Source: Brevibacillus antibioticus (GTDB taxonomy: Bacteria; Bacillota; Bacilli; Brevibacillales; Brevibacillaceae). Taken from it: 64,000 bases of DNA. Within the stretch, counting starts at the first letter, position 1, and each line of letters starts with the position of its first letter. The stretch covers positions 4,751,001-4,815,000 of the forward strand of contig NZ_SZNK01000001.1 in NCBI RefSeq assembly GCF_005217615.1, given 5' to 3'. Position numbers and translations under genes: made by a program. Below, piece after piece: positions 1-8,786 of this stretch. A model generated the notes under the pieces. That model ran no database searches, was not told the origin of the DNA, and saw only the letters and a program-made list of their open reading frames with translations.

Positions 1-495
1 TTGGAAGGCATTGAGCCGCTGCAGCATTTGCTTGGCGTTGGCGTATCCGATCCCCAATGCTTCTCCCAGCTTGATTCTGCGTTCTTTGGCATCTACTCCG
101 GACGTCAGGCCATTTGCCAACAAATCGTCAGAGGTAATCTCTCCAGCCGTTTCCGCCATTTCGGTACGTACTTCTGAGAGCGCACGAATAATTACGTCAG
201 GTGTCGCGTTTTCGACACCGATGTCGCCCTTTTTGGTCCCATCCTCCTGGGTAATAAATGCGTGCTTACAGCCCGGAACTGACTTGCTAATAATTTTTCG
301 GATGCGCTCCCCTTGATAATCAGGGTCTGTGAAAATAATAACACCGCGTTTTTGTTGCGCCAGCCTGATTTTTTCAATTGTTCTTTTATGAATGGCAGAA
401 CCGCCAGTTTCAATCGTATCGGCATTAACCGCGCGCTTGATCGTTGCGGTATCGTCTCGTCCTTCGACCACGATGACTTCCTTGATCTTCATCAT
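1..495 (-). CDS. rnmV: Ribonuclease M5, 3' part missing at window edge
   Basis: Matures 5S rRNA by cutting the precursor in double-stranded RNA. The N-terminus reads MKIKEVIVVEGRDDTATIK, the Toprim-domain opening of RNase M5 (EG-DD motif), followed by ETGGSAI and the FTDPDYQGERIRK acidic motif, as in the Bacillus protein. Two ATG codons lie in tandem at 493-495 and 490-492; a weak GGGAG lies upstream. The reading frame is open to base 1, so about 20 C-terminal residues of a usual ~185 are outside the window. It lies downstream of yabE as in Bacillus, where ksgA (rsmA) normally follows. Confidence 0.93.
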   Translation of the reverse strand, partial: MMKIKEVIVVEGRDDTATIKRAVNADTIETGGSAIHKRTIEKIRLAQQKRGVIIFTDPDYQGERIRKIISKSVPGCKHAFITQEDGTKKGDIGVENATPDVIIRALSEVRTEMAETAGEITSDDLLANGLTSGVDAKERRIKLGEALGIGYANAKQMLQRLNAFQ

Positions 496-639
496 GTGCT
501 CCCACTTTCGTACAAAATCGGTACGATATTAGTGTTCCAAAAAAAACCGTACCCAAAGCCAAAAATACATGTAACATTTGGCAAAAGAGGATCGTCTAAC
601 TAACAAACAGCTTATCACAATAACCATTTAGGAAACAGA

Positions 640-665
640 AGAACAGGAGCAATCGCTCCTGTCCT
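640..665 (-). terminator. Possible terminator of the yabE-like gene
   Basis: A perfect stem acaggagc/gctcctgt at 643-662 overlaps the yabE stop codon. On the minus strand it is followed by a T-rich but interrupted tract, so termination is likely but not strong; rnmV could be reached by read-through. Confidence 0.45.
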
Positions 666-1770
666 AAGGCTTCTTTGGTCCAATGATATATACCGTTTTG
701 TTTCGCTTGCGACCGAATTTCCTCGCCTCGGATTCCGTGCCTACGAATACGTCGATTTTGCCACCTTTCATGGCACCACCCGTATCTTCAGCTCGACGAT
801 ACCCAACACCTTCAATGTACACCCACCATCCATACGGAATGACGTTAGGATCTACAGCGATTGTGTGACCTACCTTGGCTGTTGCCCCTGTCGATGTGCG
901 TCCATATCCCGGAGAGCTTGGGTGTTTGCCACCCCCCGAAGGAGTATATGCAGTCAGGGTAACCCCGTTCAGTACTTTTTTCGGCCTAAACACTTTTCCA
1001 CCACGAGAGACCGGCCCCGCTGCAGAAGCAACCAGGACCCGATCTGGTTGACCCTTTTTCTGCAACATGGGAACTGCGGTACCCACGGCTACGACATTAT
1101 CTTTCTTCGGTACAAGTACATCTCTTTTGACCAGATCACGGGAGACTTCTTTTCCATCTTCCATGACTAGCTGATAGTGTGCAATTGCCTTACCTTCTTG
1201 CCCGCTCTGTAATACGCGGGTCTTACCTTTTTCCAGCGCTGGATCATTTTTGCGTATTTCTTGAAAGGTGACTCGCTCATCGACTTTTACCATTTTCTCA
1301 ACAACCCGCTTTACGCTGATCGAGGAGTCTTTGGTAAGTGTAGCGGTCAATGCCGGTTCTACCCGGTCCTTCTCACCTAGCACGATGCCGCCGTCCTTCA
1401 ACGCACCAGCAACATCACGACTAAGTGTCTCTATCGTTTTTTTCTGCCCGTCAACCTGGATTGGTATTGCCCAGGTCGTATATAAAGTAATGAGTGCTCC
1501 GTCTTTTAGCTTCGTCTCAGGTGTTGGTTGAAGGGAATCCTTTTCCGTTACCGTAATGTTTCGCTCGGTTAAGAACTGCTCAACGGTCTTGGCTTTTGTA
1601 GCGACCGTCTTGCTTTCTCCGTCCAACGAAAAAGTGACCTGTTTTGGCTGAGTAGCCTGGGCAGAGAAATAGCCAATCATGGGAACGAGCACAAGAGCAA
1701 GGCAGCCAAACATGACGAGCCCACGATTCTTATACCTTTCCCATATCGCGCGTAAATCCATTTCCCACAC
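664..1770 (-). CDS. yabE: YabE-like cell-wall protein (DUF348 repeats, G5, 3D domain)
   Basis: Predicted cell-surface peptidoglycan-active protein of the resuscitation-promoting-factor/3D group. One N-terminal membrane segment (about residues 18-35) is followed by ubiquitin-like DUF348 repeats (about 40-150), a G5 domain (about 155-235) and a C-terminal 3D domain (about 268-368), which shows the conserved acidic residues in AVDPN, EDTGG and IDVFV. In Stt/YocH-like proteins this domain resembles a lytic transglycosylase fold. Length of 368 is slightly below the Bacillus protein. A strong sigma-A-type promoter lies about 110 bases upstream. The neighbours (tatD upstream, rnmV downstream) match Bacillus order. 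Enzyme activity is inferred, not shown. Confidence 0.9.
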   Translation of the reverse strand: MWEMDLRAIWERYKNRGLVMFGCLALVLVPMIGYFSAQATQPKQVTFSLDGESKTVATKAKTVEQFLTERNITVTEKDSLQPTPETKLKDGALITLYTTWAIPIQVDGQKKTIETLSRDVAGALKDGGIVLGEKDRVEPALTATLTKDSSISVKRVVEKMVKVDERVTFQEIRKNDPALEKGKTRVLQSGQEGKAIAHYQLVMEDGKEVSRDLVKRDVLVPKKDNVVAVGTAVPMLQKKGQPDRVLVASAAGPVSRGGKVFRPKKVLNGVTLTAYTPSGGGKHPSSPGYGRTSTGATAKVGHTIAVDPNVIPYGWWVYIEGVGYRRAEDTGGAMKGGKIDVFVGTESEARKFGRKRNKTVYIIGPKKP

Positions 1771-1876
1771 TCCTTTTCCTAGAAAAGCACAAGGCTCTTC
1801 TTGTCTAGCCAGGTAAGGGTCGATGTAATTGCACTAATATTCTGGAAGTGGCCGGTACTTCACAAGGTCGGCTTTG

Positions 1877-1905
1877 ATTGTATTTCACTTTCCCGGCTTT
1901 GTCAA
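1877..1905 (-). promoter_or_regulatory. Sigma-A promoter of yabE
   Basis: On the minus strand TTGACA (1905-1900), 17 bases, then TACAAT (1882-1877). This matches the vegetative consensus in all but one base and leaves a leader of about 100 bases before the yabE start. Confidence 0.75.
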
Positions 1906-2080
1906 ATTTACCCTCCCTCTTGGCTGAAGCGATAATGGTACCAGACTAGCAAAATAGGTTTAGCGAATGGTAGCGGAAACCTGTCGAGAAGCTATGTCGG
2001 ATGGACAATAATCGTTCGACACATTGTTCATCGTATGCGTCGACAAAATAGAGTAGAACCCGGTTACATCACACAAAAAA
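1906..2080. other. Intergenic stretch with TGTCGA-rich motifs, no gene seen
   Basis: Part of a ~350-base gap between yabE and tatD. No reading frame with a ribosome binding site was found. It holds several Spo0A-box-like words: TTCGACA at 2015-2021, a TGTCGAG near 1982 and GTCGACAAAA near 2042. These resemble the TGTCGAA core of 0A boxes but are imperfect, and no promoter was assigned to them. Confidence 0.35.
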
Positions 2081-2119
2081 ACGGGAAATCACGTGATCAA
2101 TCGTGATTTCCCGTTTTTA
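2081..2119 (-). terminator. Terminator of tatD
   Basis: A 13-bp perfect stem acgggaaatcacg/cgtgatttcccgt with T runs on both strands, directly after the tatD stop codon. Confidence 0.85.
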
Positions 2120-2890
2120 TTAACTGTTCATGCGAAAAAGACGTCTGGCGTTGTCCGCGGTAATTTGTGCCATTTCCTCGTAAGACAACCCATGAATGTT
2201 CGCCATTTCCTCACAGACGTAACGCACATATCCGCTCTCATTTCGCTTTCCGCGGAAAGGATGCGGAGTGAGATATGGGCAATCTGTCTCTATCAACAGC
2301 TTGTCTAGCGGTACCTTCGCTGCTACCTCTTTTGGCTGCTTGGCATTTTTGAATGTAAGCGGACCACCGAACGAAATATAAAAATTCATATCGAGTGCCA
2401 GCTTCGCTGTTTCCCAGCTGCCGGAGAAGCAGTGCATGATGCCGCCAACATCTGCTGCCTTCTCTTCCTTCAGGATCGTCAAAACGTCTTGGTGCGCATC
2501 GCGATTGTGGATGATGATCGGCATGTCGAGCTTGCGAGCCAGACGAATCTGCTTGCGGAATACCTCTGCCTGCACATCGCGAGGCGACGTATCCCAGTAG
2601 TAGTCCAAGCCCATTTCACCCAATCCCACTACTTTCGGATCACGACTGAGTTCCTCGATCCATTCTAGGTGTTCGTCTGTCATGTCCTTGGCGTCTTGTG
2701 GATGCCAACCGATGACAGCGTAAATAAATTCATACGCATGAGCCAAATCCATGCAGCTTGGAATGGTTTCAGCGTTGAATCCGATGTTCACAATCGTACT
2801 GACGCCATTTTCTTGCGCACGAGCAATGACCTCTGCACGATCTTCATCGAATTCATTCGCATTTAGATGAGCATGGGTTTCAAATAACAA
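2120..2890 (-). CDS. tatD: TatD family metal-dependent DNase/hydrolase
   Basis: TIM-barrel hydrolase (YabD in Bacillus) of the TatD family, usually a 3'-5' exonuclease acting on DNA or a D-aminoacyl hydrolase. The metal site is visible as HAH near the start (residues 6-8), GEMGLDYY, IIHNRDAH, MHCFSG and ETDCPYL. The opening ETHAHL has Glu where most family members have Asp. The length of 256 is typical. It lies 27 bases downstream of metG and shares its transcript. Confidence 0.95.
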   Translation of the reverse strand: MLFETHAHLNANEFDEDRAEVIARAQENGVSTIVNIGFNAETIPSCMDLAHAYEFIYAVIGWHPQDAKDMTDEHLEWIEELSRDPKVVGLGEMGLDYYWDTSPRDVQAEVFRKQIRLARKLDMPIIIHNRDAHQDVLTILKEEKAADVGGIMHCFSGSWETAKLALDMNFYISFGGPLTFKNAKQPKEVAAKVPLDKLLIETDCPYLTPHPFRGKRNESGYVRYVCEEMANIHGLSYEEMAQITADNARRLFRMNS

Positions 2891-2917
2891 GATGGGTCCT
2901 TCCTTTCCTTGCCCTCG

Positions 2918-4945
2918 TTACTTCACGATTGCTCCATTTTGCATACTTGGGTCTACAGTCGCAAGTGTCAACTGATCTCCCGCCGACGCTGCCAAGATCA
3001 TTCCTTGAGACAGCTCACCGCGAAGCTTCACTGGCTTTAAGTTAGCTACGAGGATCACTTTTTTGCCGACCATATCTTCTGGGGAGTAGTATTTTGCAAT
3101 ACCAGAAACAACCTGGCGCTTCTCGTAGCCGAGATCCAATTGCAGAACCAACAGTTTGTCTGCATTTGGATGCTTGGCACATTCCACTACCTGTGCGACG
3201 CGCAGCTCTACTTTTCCAAAATCGTCGATGCTGACTTCTTCTTTTGCATCAGCAGGTTTGTCAGTTACTACTTCTGTTTGGTTGGTGTTTGTTTCACTCA
3301 CAGGTGCTTCCCCTTTCAAAGCTGCTTGTTTTTTCTTGTTTTCCTCCGCTTGGCGACGTGCCTCTGCTGTCGACTCGTCGATGAAAGCCAGTTCCGCTTG
3401 AACATCCAGACGAGGGAAGAGCAGTTCCTTGCGGCTAACGGTGCTTCCAGCAGGCAATCCACCCCATACACTTGCAGATTCCCAGCTCGTTGCTTCTTCA
3501 TTGCCCAAAATGCCCAGTTGATCCCAAATTTTCGCTGGTGCTTTGGTCATGAACGGTTGGACCAGCACGGAGCTAATGCGGATGCTTTCCACCAAATTGT
3601 ACATAACAGTTGCCAGACGACCTTTGGTTTCTTCGGATTTTGCCAAATTCCAAGGCATGGTCTCGTCAATGTATTTGTTTGTACGTCCCACCAGTTCCCA
3701 GATGTGAGCCAGTGCATTGGAGAAGCGCATTTCTTCCGTGTGCTCTTCCACCAGCGCCTTCGTTTTCAACGCGAGTCCGATCAAGCTGTCATCCGGCTCT
3801 CCTGCATCCTGTGGAGCTGGAACGATACCATCGAAATATTTCTCAATCATCGTAGCGGTACGGCTGAGCAGGTTTCCGATGTCATTAGCCAAGTCGTAGT
3901 TCAGACGCTGTACGAACGATTCTGGCGTGAAGATGCCATCCTGACCGAAGTTGATTTCACGAAGCAGGAAGTAGCGAACGCCGTCAGAACCGTAACGGTC
4001 GATCAAAACCTTCGGGTCAATGACATTGCCCTTGGATTTCGACATTTTTCCATCCGGCATCAGAAGCCAGCCATGACCAAAAATTTGTTTTGGCAACGGG
4101 ATGTCCAGTGCCATCAACAGGATTGGCCAGTAGATCGTATGGAAGCGCAAAATGTCTTTTCCAACCATATGAACATTGGCTGGCCAGAAGTTGCGGTATT
4201 TGCTGTCGTCTTCGGACAAATACCCGAGAGCAGAGATATAGTTCGTCAACGCATCGATCCATACGTAAATAACATGCTCTGGATCGGTTGGCACCTTGAT
4301 TCCCCAGTCAAATGTACTGCGGGATACGGACAAATCCTGGAGGCCTGGTTTCAGGAAGTTATTGATCATTTCGTTGCGGCGGCTCTCCGGTTGAATAAAT
4401 TCAGGATTCGCTTCAATGTGTGCAAGCAGTCTGTCCTGATACTTGGACATGCGGAAGAAGTAGTTTTTCTCCTTCACTTTTTTCACTTCGCGACCACAGT
4501 CAGGGCAAGCATACCCTTTGTCTGTTTTTGCTTGGGTTTCTGTCCAGAAAGCCTCGCAAGGTACACAGTAGAAGCCTTCGTACTCGCCCAAATAAATATC
4601 ACCTTGGTCGAGCAGGCGCTGGAACACTTTTTGTACGACCTCTTTATGACGAGGCTCTGTGGTACGGATGAAATCGTCATAAGAGATGTCCAGCTTTTGC
4701 CACAGGTCCTTTACCCAATCGACAATCGGGTCGATGAATTCGAGTGGTTGTTTGCCATCCTCAGCTGCACGCTCTTGGAGCTTTTGACCATGCTCATCTG
4801 TCCCTGTCAGGTAATACACATCATAGCCGCGCAAACGCTTATAACGAGCCAGAGCATCACACGCGATTGTGGTGTAGGCGTTACCGATGTGGAGTTTGTT
4901 ACTTGGATAGTAGATCGGTGTTGTGATGTAATAAGTAGGTTTCAT
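2918..4945 (-). CDS. metG: Methionyl-tRNA synthetase
   Basis: Charges tRNA-Met. The class I signatures HIGN (near residue 20) and KMSKS (near 300) are present, together with a zinc-binding insert with two CxxC pairs (CVPC...CPDC, about 127-149). An anticodon-binding helical domain follows, and the C-terminal ~105 residues form the EMAP/Trbp111-like tRNA-binding domain (VELRVAQV...) after a Lys/Glu-rich linker. The length of 675 is typical of the Bacillus form. Expression is controlled by a T-box leader with a Met specifier. tatD follows on the same transcript. Confidence 0.97.
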   Translation of the reverse strand: MKPTYYITTPIYYPSNKLHIGNAYTTIACDALARYKRLRGYDVYYLTGTDEHGQKLQERAAEDGKQPLEFIDPIVDWVKDLWQKLDISYDDFIRTTEPRHKEVVQKVFQRLLDQGDIYLGEYEGFYCVPCEAFWTETQAKTDKGYACPDCGREVKKVKEKNYFFRMSKYQDRLLAHIEANPEFIQPESRRNEMINNFLKPGLQDLSVSRSTFDWGIKVPTDPEHVIYVWIDALTNYISALGYLSEDDSKYRNFWPANVHMVGKDILRFHTIYWPILLMALDIPLPKQIFGHGWLLMPDGKMSKSKGNVIDPKVLIDRYGSDGVRYFLLREINFGQDGIFTPESFVQRLNYDLANDIGNLLSRTATMIEKYFDGIVPAPQDAGEPDDSLIGLALKTKALVEEHTEEMRFSNALAHIWELVGRTNKYIDETMPWNLAKSEETKGRLATVMYNLVESIRISSVLVQPFMTKAPAKIWDQLGILGNEEATSWESASVWGGLPAGSTVSRKELLFPRLDVQAELAFIDESTAEARRQAEENKKKQAALKGEAPVSETNTNQTEVVTDKPADAKEEVSIDDFGKVELRVAQVVECAKHPNADKLLVLQLDLGYEKRQVVSGIAKYYSPEDMVGKKVILVANLKPVKLRGELSQGMILAASAGDQLTLATVDPSMQNGAIVK

Positions 4946-4984
4946 TGCAACTATTCCCCTCCTGTTTACGTTTATGAAAATAAG

Positions 4985-5275
4985 GAAAAGCCCACCCCAA
5001 AAAAATTGGGGCGAGCTCTATCTCGCGGTACCACCCAAACACTCCGTACCCTCGCGGATAACGGACTTGGTGAGTCAAAACATGACTCTACCCGTAACGT
5101 GGGCACACGTCACAAACTACTAGGTACGGTCAATGCCGTCACTCTTCATCTGCGAGACTCAGGGTCCATGTTCAGCTTGCTCACTTATACCGGTTTTCAG
5201 CTACCCCGGCTCTCTGAAATAAGGAGGATCGGCTTACTCTTCCCATCATGGTCGTTTTGGTATCATTTGCTGTAT
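4985..5275 (-). promoter_or_regulatory. T-box riboswitch of metG, Met (AUG) specifier
   Basis: On the minus strand the T-box core GGGTGGTACCGCG lies at about 5034-5022, just before a GC-rich hairpin (gccccaa/ttgggg) with a T-rich tail that acts as terminator. The codon ATG at 5169-5167 lies in the expected specifier loop of Stem I (context GAACATGGAC). Uncharged tRNA-Met is expected to stabilise the antiterminator and switch on metG-tatD. Confidence 0.9.
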
Positions 5276-5284
5276 TTATCCTCT

Positions 5285-5312
5285 ATTGTACACGACCAAC
5301 CTGTTTTGTAAA
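5285..5312 (-). promoter_or_regulatory. Promoter of the metG T-box leader
   Basis: TTTACA (5312-5307), 16 bases, TACAAT (5290-5285) on the minus strand, placing the transcript start just before the T-box Stem I. Confidence 0.6.
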
Positions 5313-5404
5313 CATCCTCGGCAAGCCCATTTTCCTGAGGAATTTTTCCACTCTCGTTGTACCAATATTACAAAATACAACAAAAAAAGAGAGAACTTGG
5401 CTTT

Positions 5405-5452
5405 TTTGTCGAATCGACATGTGCGTTTCGACATTCGTCGACTTATTCGACA
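5405..5452. promoter_or_regulatory. Cluster of three Spo0A-box-like motifs
   Basis: Three exact TGTCGAA words, one direct (5407-5413) and two inverted (5427-5433, 5446-5452), spaced 20 and 19 bases apart, that is about two helical turns. The first has the fuller form TTTGTCGAA. TGTCGAA is the core of the Bacillus 0A box. The cluster lies between the divergent metG and abrB promoters. Confidence 0.55.
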
Positions 5453-5581
5453 CCCAATACTCCCAGTAAATTTTATCCATAAAAATTTCCATATCCCTTC
5501 CATGCAAATGAGAAACATTGATATGACAGCATTTCCATTTTCAAAAAACATTTTCGTTTTCAAGGAATTGTCAAAATCATG

Positions 5582-5610
5582 TTGACACGTTTGGGAATGG
5601 CTGGTATGAT
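5582..5610 (+). promoter_or_regulatory. Sigma-A promoter of abrB
   Basis: TTGACA (5582-5587), 17-base spacer, TATGAT (5605-5610). This gives an untranslated leader of about 85 bases before abrB. Confidence 0.8.
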
Positions 5611-5623
5611 TATCCCAACAGAA

Positions 5624-5633
5624 AATGTCGAAT
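5624..5633. promoter_or_regulatory. Spo0A box just downstream of the abrB start site
   Basis: TGTCGAA at 5626-5632, about 9 bases after the predicted transcription start. In Bacillus subtilis Spo0A-P represses abrB from boxes just downstream of the promoter, so position and sequence both fit the known mode. Confidence 0.6.
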
Positions 5634-5701
5634 ATTGACGATAAATGATGATCTTATACAATAGCATCGACATATACAGATTTTGAGAGGAGATTTTAAC
5701 T

Positions 5702-5950
5702 ATGATGAAATCAACCGGTATCGTTCGCAAAGTAGATGAATTGGGTCGTGTTGTTATTCCAATCGAATTGCGCCGCACTCTGGGTATCGCTGAGAAGGAT
5801 GCTTTGGAAATCTACGTTGACGGAGAGCGCATCATCCTGAAGAAGTATGAGCCTGCTTGTATCTTCTGTGGAAACGCTGACAAAGTATCACATTTCAAAG
5901 GAAAAATTGTGTGCCAAGATTGCCTGACAGAAATGCCTGTTAAACGCTAA
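5702..5950 (+). CDS. abrB: Transition-state regulator AbrB with a CxxC-CxxC tail
   Basis: DNA-binding repressor of stationary-phase genes. Residues 2-50 are nearly identical to Bacillus AbrB (STGIVRKVDELGRVVIP, LRRTLGIAEKDALEIYVD), the swapped-hairpin AbrB domain. The C-terminal half differs: after KKYEPA come two Cys pairs, C53-x2-C56 and C71-x2-C74, which look like a small zinc ribbon in place of the Bacillus multimerisation tail. A GGAG ribosome binding site precedes two tandem ATG codons (5702, 5705). Length 82 against about 94 in B. subtilis. It is monocistronic and ends in a strong terminator. Confidence 0.95.
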   Translation: MMKSTGIVRKVDELGRVVIPIELRRTLGIAEKDALEIYVDGERIILKKYEPACIFCGNADKVSHFKGKIVCQDCLTEMPVKR

Positions 5951-5971
5951 TATCATTTGATTACATAAAGA

Positions 5972-6007
5972 TGCCTTTGTGGGACGAGCCTCACAAAGGC
6001 TTTTTGT
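5972..6007 (+). terminator. Terminator between abrB and the convergent methyltransferase gene
   Basis: A 9-bp stem gcctttgtg/cacaaaggc (5973-5981 and 5992-6000) followed by TTTTTG on the plus strand; it can serve both converging genes. Confidence 0.8.
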
Positions 6008-6010
6008 TTG

Positions 6011-6781
6011 CTATTTTTTCTTCAATAGCGCTCGGAAGAAGAACAGCCTGGGCGCATACAAATCGGAATAGACCACATCTGTCGGCATATCAAAGGATAC
6101 TTCGCCAGAAAACTGTAATCCAACCTCCGCCAAAACTTGCTGCAATCGCTCCAAATTGATCAGCGGGTAATCAAAAGTGAGTACGAGCTGCCCATCGTCT
6201 TTTAATACTCTGTGAAATTCCCGGAATGCTTGCACCATAATCGTGTCTTCGAGATGCTCGAGAACAGAGATGCAAAATACGGTATCAAATTTTTGATTCG
6301 AGTACGGCAAGTAGGTCAAATTGGCTCGACAATAATGAATACCATCAAAATAATGCGCAGGCAAGCTGTCTGCTACACTTTTCCCAAATACGTCCACAAT
6401 ATCTTGATAGATCGCTTCCTGAGCCAATATCCGATTATCGAGATCACATGCGTGTACTTCTCGACAATGATCGGCCAAATAAAATTTAAATGGGTGGCAG
6501 ATCCCACATGCCGAATCAAGTACAACGTCATTCGGTTTGACAAACTGTTTGGCCCAGGCATATTCGTACGGTCTACTGTTCCATGTATCCGGCAGCGCAA
6601 ATATGAAGTGATCGTCTTTTTCATCTGTATTCACAATAAAACGAGAATCACGAATACTCACTGCTGATCGCCCCTTCCATTCCTTCCGATAACACCGCCA
6701 GCGCCCCTTACCATCGTATTCACGTACACTGTCGACATGACGAAAAGAAAAAAGCCGACCGTATTGGCCAGCTTTGCTCAC
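6011..6781 (-). CDS. Class I SAM-dependent methyltransferase, unknown substrate
   Basis: Contains a Rossmann-type SAM domain: motif I VLDSACGICHPF (about 87-98), acidic ACDLDNR after strand 2, the FDTVFCISVLEHLED motif typical of Methyltransf_11 (about 165-179) and FHRVLKDDGQLVLTFD. The glycine loop is atypical (ACGICHP, only one glycine). The N-terminal ~80 residues hold no recognised domain. It lies between rsmI and abrB, an insertion relative to Bacillus, and ends facing abrB. The substrate cannot be told from the sequence. Confidence 0.8.
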   Translation of the reverse strand: MSKAGQYGRLFSFRHVDSVREYDGKGRWRCYRKEWKGRSAVSIRDSRFIVNTDEKDDHFIFALPDTWNSRPYEYAWAKQFVKPNDVVLDSACGICHPFKFYLADHCREVHACDLDNRILAQEAIYQDIVDVFGKSVADSLPAHYFDGIHYCRANLTYLPYSNQKFDTVFCISVLEHLEDTIMVQAFREFHRVLKDDGQLVLTFDYPLINLERLQQVLAEVGLQFSGEVSFDMPTDVVYSDLYAPRLFFFRALLKKK

Positions 6782-6791
6782 TCATTACCTT

Positions 6792-7664
6792 CTATTCACG
6801 ATGATATTCGTTGTAAACATCTCGTTTGGATACGTTTCGATCATCGGCAGCTTGCTTGATGGCTTCCTTTTTCCCCATGCCTTGTGCGCAGTAATGATCC
6901 ACGTGCTCCACAATACTCAGCGATTGCCACCAGGAATCATCGACTTCTGCTTCCAGCGGACCGGTGTTCCCTTCGACAATAACACAAAACTCACCGCGCA
7001 CCTCGCCACTTCTAAGCCATTCCAGTAGCTCGTCCAACGTTCCACGCGCAAATTCCTCGTAACGCTTTGTCAGCTCTCTTGCCAGGACAGCTCGCCGATT
7101 CCCCCACGCTTCCCGCATGGCAGCAAGTGTCTTTTCCACCCGATGGGGAGCTTCATAAAAAATCAGCGTTTCTGGATATCGCTTCAATCGTTCCAGCTCT
7201 TCGCGTCTTTCTTTGTTTTCACGTCCTATAAATCCGCAAAATACAAAGCGATCCGTAGGAAGTCCGGAAGCGATCAAAGCTGTCAACGCCGCATTGGCAC
7301 CTGGAACGGGGATGACAGAAAATCCCGCTGCGGTCGCATCTCGTACCAGCTCCGCGCCCGGATCGGAAATAGCCGGCAAGCCAGCGTCGCTTACCAAGGC
7401 AATCTTCTTGCCCTCGGCAAGCCACTGCAACAGCCCATTTCCACTTGCTTCCTTATTATGCTCGTGATAGCTGACCGTACGTTTTTCGATTTGAAAATGA
7501 TTCAGCAGCTTTCTCGTCTGGCGCGTATCTTCACACGCGATGACATCAACTTCACGCAACGTATTTAGACACCGCACCGTGATATCGTCGAGATTGCCGA
7601 TAGGTGTAGCCACCAAATAAAGGACTCCTGCTTCTTCTGACGCAAAACTGCGTTGCACATTCAT
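6792..7664 (-). CDS. rsmI: 16S rRNA (cytidine-1402-2'-O)-methyltransferase
   Basis: Tetrapyrrole-methylase-fold enzyme (YabC/YraL family) that 2'-O-methylates C1402 of 16S rRNA. The N-terminus [17 protein letters not shown] and the motifs [23 protein letters not shown] and YEAPHRV are diagnostic. Length 290 is typical. Its start overlaps the yazA stop by 4 bases, so it belongs to a translationally coupled yabA-to-rsmI cluster. Confidence 0.96.
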   Translation of the reverse strand: MNVQRSFASEEAGVLYLVATPIGNLDDITVRCLNTLREVDVIACEDTRQTRKLLNHFQIEKRTVSYHEHNKEASGNGLLQWLAEGKKIALVSDAGLPAISDPGAELVRDATAAGFSVIPVPGANAALTALIASGLPTDRFVFCGFIGRENKERREELERLKRYPETLIFYEAPHRVEKTLAAMREAWGNRRAVLARELTKRYEEFARGTLDELLEWLRSGEVRGEFCVIVEGNTGPLEAEVDDSWWQSLSIVEHVDHYCAQGMGKKEAIKQAADDRNVSKRDVYNEYHRE

Positions 7665-7936
7665 TCGGAGGCCCCTCCAATCAATTCATCTTTTTTCTTA
7701 CGCGTTAATCGTTTGATGCTCTCTTCACGCTTGAGACCCCAGGAACGGTCTGCTCCTTCTTCCCAATAGAGCAGCTCCACTGGCCCGCGGCCTCTCGTAT
7801 ACTTGGCACCTTTTCCTTCATTATGAGCAGCCAAGCGACGGATTAACTCTGTCGTATATCCGGTGTAGAGTGTCCCATCCGCACAAGAGAGGATGTAGAC
7901 ATAGTGACTCTTATTCGAGGGAATCTCGTCTGCCAT
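7661..7936 (-). CDS. GIY-YIG nuclease-like protein (YazA/UPF0213)
   Basis: Small single-domain GIY-YIG protein: [18 protein letters not shown] holds the GIY and YIG strands, followed by the conserved [20 protein letters not shown]. The start was set at ATG 7936, which has AGGA 8 bases upstream; a frame extending to 7987 lies inside trmN6. It overlaps trmN6 (upstream) and rsmI (downstream), as in Bacillus. The cellular role of this family is not established. Confidence 0.9.
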   Translation of the reverse strand: MADEIPSNKSHYVYILSCADGTLYTGYTTELIRRLAAHNEGKGAKYTRGRGPVELLYWEEGADRSWGLKREESIKRLTRKKKDELIGGASE

Positions 7937-8678
7937 AATAGATTTCCTGTAGTTCTTCACAGTATTGCTCTCCATTTTCATACACAATCAGCGGCGGCTG
8001 AATTCTCAGCTCCGGCTTTCCACCCCTTATTCCCTCGATCAGAACCATATTCGGCTCTGCTTCCTTGCGCGGATAAACCAGACGCATCCGTTTCGGCTCG
8101 ATGCCGTATTGGCGCATAAGCGAAATGATGTCGATCAAACGTGTGGATCGATGCACGAGCGCCAGCTTTCCACCGTTTTTCAGCAACTGACTCCCCACGC
8201 GAATGACATCCTCCAAGGACAGCATAATCTCATGGCGGGCAATCGCAAAGTGCTCGCTGATGTTTTTCTCCCCGCTCGTCGCAGGCATATACGGCGGATT
8301 GCATGTGATCAAATCGTACTTCCCGTGCCCGAACAACGACACTGCATCCTTCACATCTCCATGATGCATTACGATTCGTTCGTTCAAACCATTCAGCGTC
8401 ACATTGCGGCTCGCCATGCTGAACAAGCGCTCTTGAATTTCGATTCCATCAAAACTGGCTTCTGGCGTACGCGTAGTCATTATGAGCGGTATAGCCCCAT
8501 TGCCCGTGCACATATCCAATACTTTTCCGCGCTTTGGCACCGATGCGAATCGCGCCAAAAGAACCGCGTCCATCGATAAGCAAAACACTTCGTGGCTCTG
8601 GATTATTTTCATTTCATGCGTCAATAAATCATCGATGCGCTCTGTTTCATAAAGCGGCACGTTGGTGACAGGTTCCAT
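7911..8678 (-). CDS. trmN6: tRNA1(Val) (adenine-37-N6)-methyltransferase family (YabB)
   Basis: SAM-dependent methyltransferase with motif [14 protein letters not shown] and the catalytic NPPY of N6-adenine enzymes ([12 protein letters not shown]). The TrmN6/YabB group modifies A37 of tRNA-Val in Escherichia coli; in Firmicutes this is inferred by homology. Length 255. It starts the trmN6-yazA-rsmI group of overlapping genes and is separated from yabA by a terminator hairpin. Confidence 0.92.
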   Translation of the reverse strand: MEPVTNVPLYETERIDDLLTHEMKIIQSHEVFCLSMDAVLLARFASVPKRGKVLDMCTGNGAIPLIMTTRTPEASFDGIEIQERLFSMASRNVTLNGLNERIVMHHGDVKDAVSLFGHGKYDLITCNPPYMPATSGEKNISEHFAIARHEIMLSLEDVIRVGSQLLKNGGKLALVHRSTRLIDIISLMRQYGIEPKRMRLVYPRKEAEPNMVLIEGIRGGKPELRIQPPLIVYENGEQYCEELQEIYYGRRDSLE

Positions 8679-8730
8679 TTACGGCTCGTACTCCCTTTTG
8701 TTCTCGTCTTAGTATTCCTATCCGGAAAAA

Positions 8731-8764
8731 AGCGACCTGACACGTGGCCCAGGTCGCTTTTTCA
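8731..8764. terminator. Terminator between yabA and trmN6
   Basis: Stem gcgacctg/caggtcgc (8732-8739, 8750-8757) with an A run before and a T run after, so it works in either direction. On the minus strand it lies after yabA and before trmN6. Confidence 0.75.
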
Positions 8765-8786
8765 TGTGGTGCTGGTTACTCACCGC

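Noticed and set aside
3140..5311. 723-codon plus-strand open frame
   Set aside because: It lies wholly antisense to metG, its T-box and promoter. It has no ribosome site and its protein reads as the shadow of a GC-biased codon pattern; metG is certain on the other strand.
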